Shown here: piece after piece, positions 1 to 6,504 of the stretch
Layout of the letters: every line of letters starts with the position of its first letter
Numbering within the stretch: the stretch's first letter is position 1
Origin: Chrysochromulina parva
Lineage: Eukaryota > Haptophyta > Prymnesiales > Chrysochromulinaceae
Assembly (NCBI GenBank): GCA_002887195.1
Contig: PJAB01001810.1
Coordinates: forward strand, 1 to 12,094
Reading direction: 5' to 3'
DNA: 12,094 nucleotides
The notes under the pieces: model-generated
What the model was told of the DNA's origin: nothing
Seen by the model: the letters and a program-made list of their open reading frames with translations, nothing else
Database searches by the model: none
Position numbers and translations under genes: made by a program

Positions 1-1185
1 GATCCCCGGGACGTGGCCTACCTGCAGGCGATGGGCCATTTTGTGCAGGCGCCACCCAAGCCGCTCACGTGGCGGCAGAGGCTGCGGGCGGTGATGCAGG
101 CGACCGAGGCGCTCGTTTACCTACACACGCCGCACGAGCGCAAGCCGCGCACATTGCATCGCGACTTCAAGCCGGCCAACATCCTGCTCGATCACGATCT
201 CCATGCCTACCTGGGCGATACGGGATTCGCGAAGGCTGCGCGCCAGAGCGGAGAATTCTCGCGCCGTGCTGGTACCACCACGGGCCGCATCATGTGCTCT
301 CCGGGCTACGCGGACGTCGACGTGCTCAACGGGGAGTACTCGGTGCTGACCGACGGCTTTGCGGTGGGCGTGACGCTGCTCGTGGTGCTCACGCGCCGCG
401 ACCCCGTCCGCATAGTGGACGTGATCGAGGAGGAGCATGACGCCGAAATGGACGACATCCCCGCCGAACAGCTTGCGGAGTCGTCTGCTAATTGGCCAAT
501 CGAGGTCGCACGCGCTCTCAAGGAACTGCATAAGGGGCTGTGCATGGTCCGCGCGCGTAAGCGTCTCCGGCTACCCGACGTGCTGCAGACGCTCAGCGCG
601 ATCCTCGAGGCTCATCCCACCAGCGTACCAATGCATCAACAGCCTCAGGCGAACTCCGCATCAAGTGTCACGACGGGAGAATCGGACGCATCGGCATCGA
701 CGACATATGAGGCGAGCCCTCTCTCGCTTCAGGTGCGCAAGATGCGCGCCGAGGACGGTCCAGAGCGCTCCGTGCAGCGCAACGTCACCGACGCGTTCAA
801 TACGTGCATGCGGCGGCTCGCGACCATGTACAAGCACGCCGAGGCCCAGACGCCGGAGGACTTTGATGAGCGCATTAATTACTGGCGCGAGGCGTGTGGG
901 CTGCCCGAGGAGGTGCACACGCGCTTGCACACGCTACGCAGGTGGCGCAACATGAGCGAGCATCACCTCGAGCAGCCCGAGCGCTGGGCGAACAAGGGTC
1001 CCAGCGCCAAGGTGGCCTCGCAGCACATAGCGGAGCTGCAGGTTCGCATCGATGCCTTGACCTTTGGTGCGGCAGCGGGCCCGGGCCGCCACCACGCGCA
1101 CACAGCCGAGTGCGCCTGGAGTCCTAAGTACTGCGCGCCCTCGTCGTCACTGCCGGGCAAGGGGGAAAAGCCGAACACACGCTAA
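1..1185 (+). CDS. Protein kinase (RLK/Pelle-like C-lobe) with C-terminal HEPN-like module, 5' partial
   Basis: The frame is open from base 1, so the start and the ATP-binding N-lobe lie left of the window; the GTG at 13 and ATG at 31 are internal. Residue numbers count from base 13. Seen: a catalytic loop HRDFKPANILLD at 49-60 (D51, K53, N56), a metal-binding motif reading DTG at 69-71 where DFG is normal, an activation-segment end near SPGYADVDV (96-104), a helix-F-like TDGFAVGVTLL (113-123), and a late RARKR (180-184) like the conserved Arg of subdomain XI. This pattern fits the plant RLK/Pelle-IRAK group, which phosphorylates Ser/Thr in signalling. A Ser/Thr-rich linker (about 205-250) follows, then a helical block (255-348) with RNMSEHH at 312-318, which fits the R-x4-6-H signature of HEPN folds. 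The tail is unordered. Catalytic activity is plausible but unproven because of the DTG. The stop is TAA at 1183-1185. Confidence 0.85.
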   Translation, partial: DPRDVAYLQAMGHFVQAPPKPLTWRQRLRAVMQATEALVYLHTPHERKPRTLHRDFKPANILLDHDLHAYLGDTGFAKAARQSGEFSRRAGTTTGRIMCSPGYADVDVLNGEYSVLTDGFAVGVTLLVVLTRRDPVRIVDVIEEEHDAEMDDIPAEQLAESSANWPIEVARALKELHKGLCMVRARKRLRLPDVLQTLSAILEAHPTSVPMHQQPQANSASSVTTGESDASASTTYEASPLSLQVRKMRAEDGPERSVQRNVTDAFNTCMRRLATMYKHAEAQTPEDFDERINYWREACGLPEEVHTRLHTLRRWRNMSEHHLEQPERWANKGPSAKVASQHIAELQVRIDALTFGAAAGPGRHHAHTAECAWSPKYCAPSSSLPGKGEKPNTR

Positions 1186-1467
1186 CTACGCGCGAGGTCC
1201 TAAGAGCCAAGATACGATAGGTAGGAGTACAAACATGAGACAAGCGACGCGCGCGGACAGGATAGTGGATAGTAGTACGTTTGGAGGTGCAAGATTAGAA
1301 GATGAAGATACAGGTTACAGCCGTAAAAGGGGTGTAAGTACCTCGATCCCGTGTCGTGCGTTCATGCGTGCGTTGCATGGGGCCGTGCCCGGTAGCTTTT
1401 GGTTTCGTTTTGCTTTTGGCTTTTGCCATTCGGGCAATTCATCGCCCACCCGCACTACAGTGAATCA
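1186..1467. other. Convergent intergenic gap (two 3' flanks)
   Basis: This gap of 282 bases separates the kinase stop from the stop of the minus-strand AP2/SET/Myb frame, so it should hold both 3' untranslated regions and polyadenylation sites. Composition drops from the GC-rich coding level to a mixed, purine-rich stretch around 1200-1345. Then comes a T-rich tract at 1395-1427 with repeated gcttttgg words, read as an A-rich run in minus-strand transcripts. I see no gene or RNA structure here. A TGTAA word at 1325-1329 could be a plus-strand polyadenylation cue by analogy with green algae, but that is a guess. Confidence 0.5.
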
Positions 1468-4404
1468 CTATAGCTCGTCATGCCGTGTGCGGCAGTGCAT
1501 TCCGTCCAACGCATCCAATTGCACAGGGGAGCGGCGGGGCGGGGCCGGGGGATGCGGCGGTGCCAACAGCGCCCAGCGCTCGCGGCACTCGCGCCCTGAC
1601 CGGCCAGGCAGGTGCGTCGCGAGCATCGCCCACGATGCGGCCTTAAAGGAGCTCATGCTGCCGGTGCTCGAGCCTCCGACCGATGCGCTGCTCGCCGGGG
1701 TCGCTGTGTCGGCCAGCAGCATGGGCACAAGCGTGCGCAGCCGCACGTCGCCGCCGTCAAGGGGAGTCTCCCACTGGAGCCGCATTATGCTGCCACTCGC
1801 GATGCTCTGTGCTTCATCGTCGAGCTCCGCGCGCGCGAGGGCCTCTTGCTCCTCGACTGAACCGAGCATCGCGACCGACTGCAGCTGTGCCAGACGGTGC
1901 ACGTATGGCTCGGCGGCGGTGGGCGGCGGGCAGGGGCGGCGCACCCGGCGCCAACGAGGGCCAGCACCATCATCGTCTACAGCGGTACTCGCCACTGAGC
2001 TGTCATCGTCATCCTCCTTCTCAAGGCCATCGCCGGCAGCCTTTTTCTTCTTGTGCGCGTTGTCCTCCTCCACCGGCGCCTCCTCCTTCATCGCCGCCAT
2101 TGCCTCAGCCGGCGCCTCCTCCTCGTCCTCCTCCACCTCCGCCGGCGCCTCCTCCACCTCCGCCTCCTCTTGAATTGACACTGCCGCCGGCGCATCGTCC
2201 TCCATTGCATGCGCCTCGTCCTCCTCCACCTCCGATGGCTGCTGATCCGCAGTAGGGGCGCTCTGCACGGCCTGCGCGGCCTGCGCGGCCTGCGCGACCT
2301 GCGCGACCTGCGCGGCCTGCACCACCTCCCCGTCTGCTATCGCATCCGCATGGTCCATTTCTGTCTCCTCGACCGCCATGTCCGCATGGGACATGTCCGT
2401 CTCCTCAACCGCCATGTCCGTCTCCTCAACCGCCGCATCTGTCTCCTCAACCGCCGCATTTGTCTCCTCAACCGCAGCATCTGCCACATCCGCCTGCCCA
2501 ACCACCCTGAAGCATAGCTCTACCCAGCCCCCCGCCAGAACAGTTGTAGCCGCGAGCACCGCCAGAACAGTTGCGCCCGCTACGGCGCCAGTCGGCGGCG
2601 GGAGGGCAGCGGGCGAGGCAGGTGGCGGCAAAGGCGGTGGCGCAGGCGAGACAGCGGGCGACACCTCGGACGACACCGCAGGCGGCGTGGTCGGCGACGC
2701 GGCCACGGCCGGCAGCGGCGGTAGCGGCGGCGGCAGCGGCAGCGGTAGCGGCAGCAGCGGCGGCGGCGGCGGCGGCGGCGCGGAGGGCGAGATCTCGAGC
2801 GGTGAGGCCCGAGCGGTGAGGCCCGACACGACGCCCGCGCGTGCCACGGCGCCCGCCACGGCGCCCGCGGATGGGGAGAGTTTGGGTAGCCATCCGTTCA
2901 CGTCGAATCGTATCTCCGCTCCGGCGGGGATGTCCTCTGTCGCAACGAGCCACAGCCGCTGGCGCACGCGGTCTGTCCATTGCGGGCGGAGCGATGGCCA
3001 CACCTCGCGGCGCGCGTTCGGCGCGGCGCTCGAGGGCGCAGCGAAGATAGCAGGCGCAATCGGCCCACTGAAGGAGGAGTGTTCCCACAGCCCGTCCACA
3101 AACGTCTGCGAGCTCGGCACGGTGAGTGTGGCGAGCGAGGGGTGACGAAGCCAGCCGAGAGGGAGTCGTGGTCCAGAGAACTCCCCTACAGCCTGTCCCG
3201 CGCGCAGCGGCACGCGTGCGAACAGACCGAGCCCAAACGTCATCGGTGCGCGGTGCGTGTTCGCGGCCGAGGAGGGACCGACAAACGCCCACTCGTTCAC
3301 AGGCCCGTAGGCACACGCTGTGAGCAGAGCGGCCGTGCCGCGCGCGACGGTGACGAACGCATCGGCGGCGTCCGGCTCACGTGGTCCAAGGTGTGAATGT
3401 GAAGCGTCCGCCTCACGAGGTCCAAGGTGTGAATGTGAAGCGTCCGCCTCACGAGGTCCACGGCCCTCCGCGGATGGCCTCGGCTCAAGGTGTGAATGTG
3501 AAGATAGCACGTCGGCGCGATCGGGGCACGGTCGCTCCTCCTCACTCGAGAGACGCAACTCGCAGCCACCGCGGCCCTGGCGCGCGCAGAGCCAGCGCCG
3601 CCTCAGCCACACACTAGGCGCGCCGCAGTCGCACAGAGGCGGCGGGGCGGGGGGCGGCAGCGCGAGGCGAGGCGCATACGGCGGCATCTGCTCCGGGTCG
3701 AGCTGGTAACGGCTACCCAGCCGGATGCATGCGCTCGCAAAGGGTGCACTCGAAGACGTGGTGCAAGACGCCCCCACGCCGGCGCCGCCGCCAGCGCCTG
3801 CAACGGCCGCCGCGCCAGCTGCGATTCCTCCGCGTGATTCACATTCACACCTCGAGGAGCCCCCGACGTTCAGCAACGAGGTGAACGAGGAGGTACGGCG
3901 GATCCCGGGAGGGCTTGCGACAGAGGCGCGGGCGAGCGAGGCATTCACAGAGGCATTCACAGAGGCATTCACAGAGGCGCGCCCAACGCTGGGAGGGGGG
4001 CTTGCGGCACTGGCGTGTGGAGCGGAGGACGAGGCGGCGGCGGCGGGCGACACCTTGCCACCATTGCCACCATTGCCCGCCGCCGCCGCCGGGGCCGCCG
4101 TGGCCGCAGCGCCTCCACCGCCCGGTGGCGCCGCCGCCACCGGTATCGCCGGCGGCGCCCCCCGCGCATCGGCCTTGAGGCGACGATGGAGGGCGTCGTC
4201 ACGCGCCACGGCCAGCGCGGCGGCCTCGGCGGTGACAAAGTTGCCCAGATGGTGCTTGCCGCCGCCGCCGCGCGAGACACGCGCCTCAAAGCGCCGTCCC
4301 GAGCGCGAGACGCCACGATAGCCGGTCTGCGTGTGCGGGGCGGCGAAGAGAGAGAGGCCTTCGGCAGCGGCGATACGGAAGACCTCAGGAGCTGTGAGCT
4401 CCGA
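1468..4404 (-). CDS. AP2 + zinc-finger-like + SET-like + Myb-like protein, probable 3' exon of the upstream double-AP2 gene
   Basis: The open frame actually runs 1468-4647 but begins at TTG just after a stop, and it has no ATG before its AP2 domain (first Met at residue 321, counting from 4647). I therefore take 4404 as the exon start, just after a strong acceptor. Domains by that numbering: AP2/ERF DNA-binding at 109-155 (GYRGVS, FEARVS, HHLGNF), preceded by an AEGLSL motif shared with the other AP2 copies; a CDCG-x11-C-x7-C patch at 339-362 resembling a GRF zinc finger; a SET-like fold at about 470-586 (FGLGLFARVPLRAGQAVGEF, then TEDIPAGAEIRFDVNGW), with Val where SET enzymes have the catalytic-site Tyr and no clear NHS motif; a hydrophobic stretch at 688-714; acidic AVEETD and AQA repeats at 724-795; Glu/Lys-rich 806-885; and a Myb/SANT repeat at 957-1028, where W959 and GRSGRECRERW (1015-1025) are split by an insert. 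It ends in HDEL. A nuclear chromatin or transcription factor is inferred. More introns are possible. Confidence 0.72.
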   Translation of the reverse strand, partial: SELTAPEVFRIAAAEGLSLFAAPHTQTGYRGVSRSGRRFEARVSRGGGGKHHLGNFVTAEAAALAVARDDALHRRLKADARGAPPAIPVAAAPPGGGGAAATAAPAAAAGNGGNGGKVSPAAAASSSAPHASAASPPPSVGRASVNASVNASVNASLARASVASPPGIRRTSSFTSLLNVGGSSRCECESRGGIAAGAAAVAGAGGGAGVGASCTTSSSAPFASACIRLGSRYQLDPEQMPPYAPRLALPPPAPPPLCDCGAPSVWLRRRWLCARQGRGGCELRLSSEEERPCPDRADVLSSHSHLEPRPSAEGRGPREADASHSHLGPREADASHSHLGPREPDAADAFVTVARGTAALLTACAYGPVNEWAFVGPSSAANTHRAPMTFGLGLFARVPLRAGQAVGEFSGPRLPLGWLRHPSLATLTVPSSQTFVDGLWEHSSFSGPIAPAIFAAPSSAAPNARREVWPSLRPQWTDRVRQRLWLVATEDIPAGAEIRFDVNGWLPKLSPSAGAVAGAVARAGVVSGLTARASPLEISPSAPPPPPPPLLPLPLPLPPPLPPLPAVAASPTTPPAVSSEVSPAVSPAPPPLPPPASPAALPPPTGAVAGATVLAVLAATTVLAGGWVELCFRVVGQADVADAAVEETNAAVEETDAAVEETDMAVEETDMSHADMAVEETEMDHADAIADGEVVQAAQVAQVAQAAQAAQAVQSAPTADQQPSEVEEDEAHAMEDDAPAAVSIQEEAEVEEAPAEVEEDEEEAPAEAMAAMKEEAPVEEDNAHKKKKAAGDGLEKEDDDDSSVASTAVDDDGAGPRWRRVRRPCPPPTAAEPYVHRLAQLQSVAMLGSVEEQEALARAELDDEAQSIASGSIMRLQWETPLDGGDVRLRTLVPMLLADTATPASSASVGGSSTGSMSSFKAASWAMLATHLPGRSGRECRERWALLAPPHPPAPPRRSPVQLDALDGMHCRTRHDEL
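2263..2325. repeat. 9-bp in-frame tandem repeat, 7 units
   Basis: Seven units of ctgcgcggc or a close variant (third units gac, ends diverged). In the minus-strand frame they give Ala-Gln-Ala/Val-type triplets between the acidic VEET repeats and the Glu-rich region. The period is divisible by three, so copy-number change would not break the frame. Confidence 0.85.
2399..2482. repeat. 21-bp in-frame tandem repeat, 4 units
   Basis: The word gtctcctcaaccgc recurs at 2399, 2420, 2441 and 2462 with exact 21-bp spacing, and a diverged copy starts at 2363. The minus-strand frame reads it as seven-residue AVEETDM/A units, forming an acidic helical-looking run. This sits between the hydrophobic stretch and the AQA repeats. 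Confidence 0.85.
2699..2781. repeat. GGC/AGC low-complexity triplet tract
   Basis: Imperfect GGC, GGT and AGC triplets, ending in eight consecutive GGC-type triplets near 2758-2780. In the minus-strand frame this encodes the Pro/Leu-rich linker (PPPPPPLLPLPLPLPP) after the SET-like domain. Confidence 0.75.
3376..3503. repeat. 36-bp tandem repeat with gtgtgaatgtgaag core
   Basis: Two full 36-bp units (3376-3411, 3412-3447) and a partial third (3448-3463). A further copy of the core aaggtgtgaatgtgaag is at 3487-3503. In the minus-strand frame the units read ADASHSHLGPRE. An inverted copy of the core lies at 3838-3852. The block sits between the zinc-finger-like patch and the SET-like domain. 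Confidence 0.85.
3941..3976. repeat. 12-bp in-frame tandem repeat, 3 units
   Basis: Three identical copies of gcattcacagag. The minus-strand frame reads them as Val-Asn-Ala-Ser repeats in the disordered linker after the third AP2 domain. Confidence 0.9.
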
Positions 4405-4435
4405 CTGCGCGCATGCAGGGGCGGTGGGCGAGTGG

Positions 4436-4620
4436 GAGGGTGTTGACGAGGTGAGGAGGGGAGGGGGAGAGGGAGGGGGTGGAAAAAGGTGAGGAGGGGG
4501 TGGGGGAGAGGGAGGGGGTGGACGAGGTGTGGAAGTGTTGAGCGAGGGGCGAAAAGGGAGAAGGGAGGGGGCGAGAACAAGGGAGGGGGCGAGGAGAGTG
4601 AGGGAGGAGGCTGCGGCAAC
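4436..4620. repeat. Polypurine/polypyrimidine tract with 38-bp repeat
   Basis: The plus strand is almost all G and A here. Two 38-bp units begin with ggtgaggaggggg-like sequence at 4450 and 4488, each ending ggagggggtgga. On the minus (transcribed) sense it is a long CT-rich tract leading to the splice acceptor at 4405. The G runs could form quadruplexes or triplex DNA. Read as protein it would be a Pro-rich N-terminus, which I think is spurious. Confidence 0.8.
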
Positions 4621-4644
4621 GGGTGACGCACTGTGTTCTCGTCG

Positions 4645-4734
4645 CAATCAGACACAATCAGACGCAATCAGACGCAATCAGACGCCATCAGACACAATCA
4701 GACGCAATCAGACGCAATCAGACGCAATCAGGGG
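4645..4734. repeat. 10-bp minisatellite, 9 units
   Basis: Nine head-to-tail copies of caatcagacg, with variant units at 4645 (ending aca), 4685 (ccatcagaca) and 4725 (ending ggg). A 13-bp direct repeat, gtgttctcgtcgc, flanks the array at 4633-4645 and 4743-4755. The array lies within the proposed intron and supplies the stop codons that separate the two AP2 frames. Confidence 0.95.
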
Positions 4735-6160
4735 CATTCACCGTGTTCTCGTCGCCTGCGTACTCCGCGCCTCCCTCCGGGGTCACCGCGCCTTCCGCTG
4801 AGCCACTCGAGGCGCTCAAGTCGGCGCTCTCGCTGTCAGAAAGCAATCCGAGAGCGCCGGCGGCGGGCGACGAGGGCGCACCATTCGACGAGGGACCTGT
4901 GGGGAAGTGGGTGGGGCGTCGTGATGAGCACTTGCATGCACGAGGGCGCACCATTCGACGAGGGCGCAATCGCGCGCGCTTCACGAGGGGCTCCCTCCCA
5001 GAGGGGCGATCGAGTTCATGGTGCCCGCGCTCGCAGGGATACGCCGTACCGACGCCGCTACCCGCGCTACCCGCTCTCACCGCGCTGCTGACAGCACTCG
5101 CTCGCCGTGCTGCGGACTGCACTCGCGTGAGCATGAAAGTCGCCTCGTCGGTTGACGCGGTGGGGAGTGACGCGACTGCCCTCCCTTCCTCGTGAATGCC
5201 TTCCTCCTCATCCACCGCCAGGGACGATGCCAAGGGGCGCTTGCTGCGCGTGCTGGCGGCGGCGGTGCCGCTGGCGGCGGCGGTGCCGCTGCCGCCGCTG
5301 CCGCCGCTGCGGCCGCTGCGGCCGCTGCCTCTCAGCCCGCTGCCGTCGCCACTGCTGCTGCTGCTGCCGCCCGCTTCGCTGTTCGCGCCACCCCCCTCGA
5401 CGGCCCCTTGCGATGTGCCCACGACGGCGCCCCCCGGGGCTGTGCCGCCCTCTTCGCCGCCCTCCTCGCCGCCTCCCTTGCCGCCCTCGTCCCCCTCGTG
5501 GTCGGCGGCGCGGCCGACGCCGAGACCGAGGCGAGCGGCCGTGGCCTTGGGTGGCACCATACCGTCCTGCTGCAGCTGCCGGATACGCCGCGCGTACCGC
5601 AACGCAGCTTCCTCGACCGTCCGGTACGAGCCGATGAACTCTTCGCGGCCGCGCCACGTGATCCGCACTCGGTACGGGCGCGAGCTTGAGTCGGCAGGTG
5701 AGAAGGAGACGCCCCGGTAGCCCGAAACGGTCGATGGGTCGCGCAGTAGGTTCAGTCCCTCGGCGCGCGCGAGGCGCAGCGCCTCGTCCGCTGCGAGTGG
5801 CGGCGGCAGCTTGGAGCTCTGCCGTGTGGGCGACGGCGCGGCGGCCGACGACGGCATGGTGTGAGGGACGCCGTGGCGGTAGCACGCGAAGCAGTAGGCC
5901 GCATCCGCGGCGGTCTCGAAGCTGCCGAGGTGCTCCTTGCGCCCGTTGTGGCTCACGCGCACCTCAAATGGGCGCGCGCTGCTCGTCTTGGAGTGGCTCA
6001 CACATCGGTAGCCTGTCTGAGAGTCGGGCGCCATGAAGAGCTCCAGGCCGTGCAGCGAAGTGGGCAACACCTCCTGCGTGGGCCGACGCTTGGCCGTTGG
6101 GCCATCACGCGTCGAGGACGCGGCGCGTTTTGCGGGCCGCGAAGGGCTCTCTGAGTGCAT
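4718..6160 (-). CDS. Double AP2/ERF-domain protein, probable 5' exons of the same gene
   Basis: I start this at the ATG at 6160-6158. The frame is open a little further up but only through TTG, with a stop at 6224-6226. From that ATG the protein has a basic Ser-rich N-terminus with RPAKR and AKRR patches (possible nuclear signals). The first AP2 domain is at about 49-97 (GYRCVS, FEVRVSHNGRKEHLGSFETAADAA), split by a short insert. The second is at about 147-194 (GYRGVS, YRVRITWRGREEFIGSY), preceded by RLARAEGLNLL. AP2 domains bind DNA through a three-stranded sheet and are common in algal and plant transcription factors. The rest is disordered: Gly/Glu-rich, then Gly/Ser-rich, then an odd Arg/Cys-rich block (about 352-395) that is probably intronic. 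The frame reads to a TGA inside a 10-bp minisatellite, but a donor ACG|GTGAAT at 4742/4741 would instead join it in phase to the downstream AP2/SET frame. A separate short AP2 protein is the alternative. Confidence 0.75.
   Translation of the reverse strand: MHSESPSRPAKRAASSTRDGPTAKRRPTQEVLPTSLHGLELFMAPDSQTGYRCVSHSKTSSARPFEVRVSHNGRKEHLGSFETAADAAYCFACYRHGVPHTMPSSAAAPSPTRQSSKLPPPLAADEALRLARAEGLNLLRDPSTVSGYRGVSFSPADSSSRPYRVRITWRGREEFIGSYRTVEEAALRYARRIRQLQQDGMVPPKATAARLGLGVGRAADHEGDEGGKGGGEEGGEEGGTAPGGAVVGTSQGAVEGGGANSEAGGSSSSSGDGSGLRGSGRSGRSGGSGGSGTAAASGTAAASTRSKRPLASSLAVDEEEGIHEEGRAVASLPTASTDEATFMLTRVQSAARRASAVSSAVRAGSAGSGVGTAYPCERGHHELDRPSGREPLVKRARLRPRRMVRPRACKCSSRRPTHFPTGPSSNGAPSSPAAGALGLLSDSESADLSASSGSAEGAVTPEGGAEYAGDENTVNAPDCV
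4870..4964. repeat. 25-bp direct repeat, 70 bp apart
   Basis: An identical 25-base segment beginning acgagggcgcaccattcgac occurs at 4870-4894 and 4940-4964. The 70-bp offset is not a multiple of three, so the two copies are read in different frames by the minus-strand gene. The right copy falls inside the possible second intron. Confidence 0.9.
4897..5070 (-). other. Possible second intron in the AP2 gene
   Basis: On the minus strand a good acceptor CCACTTCCCCACAG|GTCC ends at 4897. Three in-phase (phase 1) donors precede it: G|GTAGCG at 5070, G|GTAGCG at 5061 and G|GTACGG at 5049. Removing 4897-5070 keeps the frame and deletes an Arg/Cys/His-rich block unlike its surroundings. The strongest-looking donor, GCG|GTGAGA at 5080, would instead shift the frame and stop after about 26 codons, giving a separate short AP2 protein. 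The retained frame is open throughout, so no intron at all is also possible. Confidence 0.35.
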
Positions 6161-6504
6161 GAGTAAGGGCGTGGACGCAGACAAAAATCCTTCGCCCGAA
6201 CGGGTAAGGTTTTGTTGACGAAATCATCACGTGACATGTATTCTCCCCTCAGCCGCACCCCCACAGGTCCCGTGGAGTCACAGCGTGGAGGGCGCAGACA
6301 GTCCTGGTCACATGTATTCGGTGGCTCATGTGCGAACGACAAGCGATCATATAGCCGAGGAGCAACACGGAGGCAAAGGTCCCCGGGTCCGTACATCGAA
6401 CATCGTACATCCCGATCGGAAGGGCGAACGGCGACTACTTGTAAGCTCAGGCGCAGTAGCGTAGCGCTCGCCGAGGCGCAAGCTACGGCGAACGGCGACT
6501 ACGC
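6161..6504 (-). promoter_or_regulatory. Upstream region of the AP2 gene and 3' flank of the propeller gene
   Basis: Both neighbours are on the minus strand, so this 344-base gap should hold the promoter and 5' leader of the AP2 gene. It contains a perfect CACGTG box at 6228-6233, about 70 bases before the ATG. A TATA-like word (minus sense GCTATATGATC) lies at 6345-6355. The word acatgtattc occurs at 6234 and 6310. A 16-base direct repeat, ggcgaacggcgactac, occurs at 6423-6438 and 6487-6502. None is proven functional. No coding frame stands out. Confidence 0.45.

Larger units (their letters stand above)
4405..4741 (-). other. Inferred phase-0 intron joining the two AP2 frames
   Basis: On the minus strand a donor (AACACG|GTGAATG, first intron base 4741) and an acceptor (CATGCGCGCAG|TCGG, last intron base 4405) define 337 bases. 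Both cuts fall between codons, so the upstream frame continues directly as Ser-Glu-Leu-Thr into the third AP2 module. The acceptor follows about 200 bases of nearly pure pyrimidine. The protein similarity between AP2 modules (ADEALRLARAEGL against APEVFRIAAAEGL) begins right at the acceptor, and the Pro-rich translation before it has no counterpart. The segment contains repeats of 10 and 38 bp that would break a reading frame if copy number changed. Other donors nearby cannot be excluded without transcripts. Confidence 0.6.

Noticed and set aside
1242..1266. Similarity to 11220-11244 (both read as R-A-D-R-I in one frame)
   Set aside because: About 23 bases with several mismatches between two noncoding regions; too weak to call a repeat or a shared exon.
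1064..2173. A 369-codon plus-strand frame crossing the kinase end and the AP2/SET gene
   Set aside because: It is the shadow of two real genes; its Ser-rich tail is the acidic repeat region read on the opposite strand.
4405..4647. A Pro-rich N-terminus for the downstream AP2 protein
   Set aside because: It begins at TTG immediately after a stop, has no ATG and reads through a polypyrimidine tract ending in a good acceptor; best explained as intron.
4645..4734. A CRISPR-like array
   Set aside because: The 10-bp units are contiguous with no unique spacers; it is a simple minisatellite in eukaryotic DNA.
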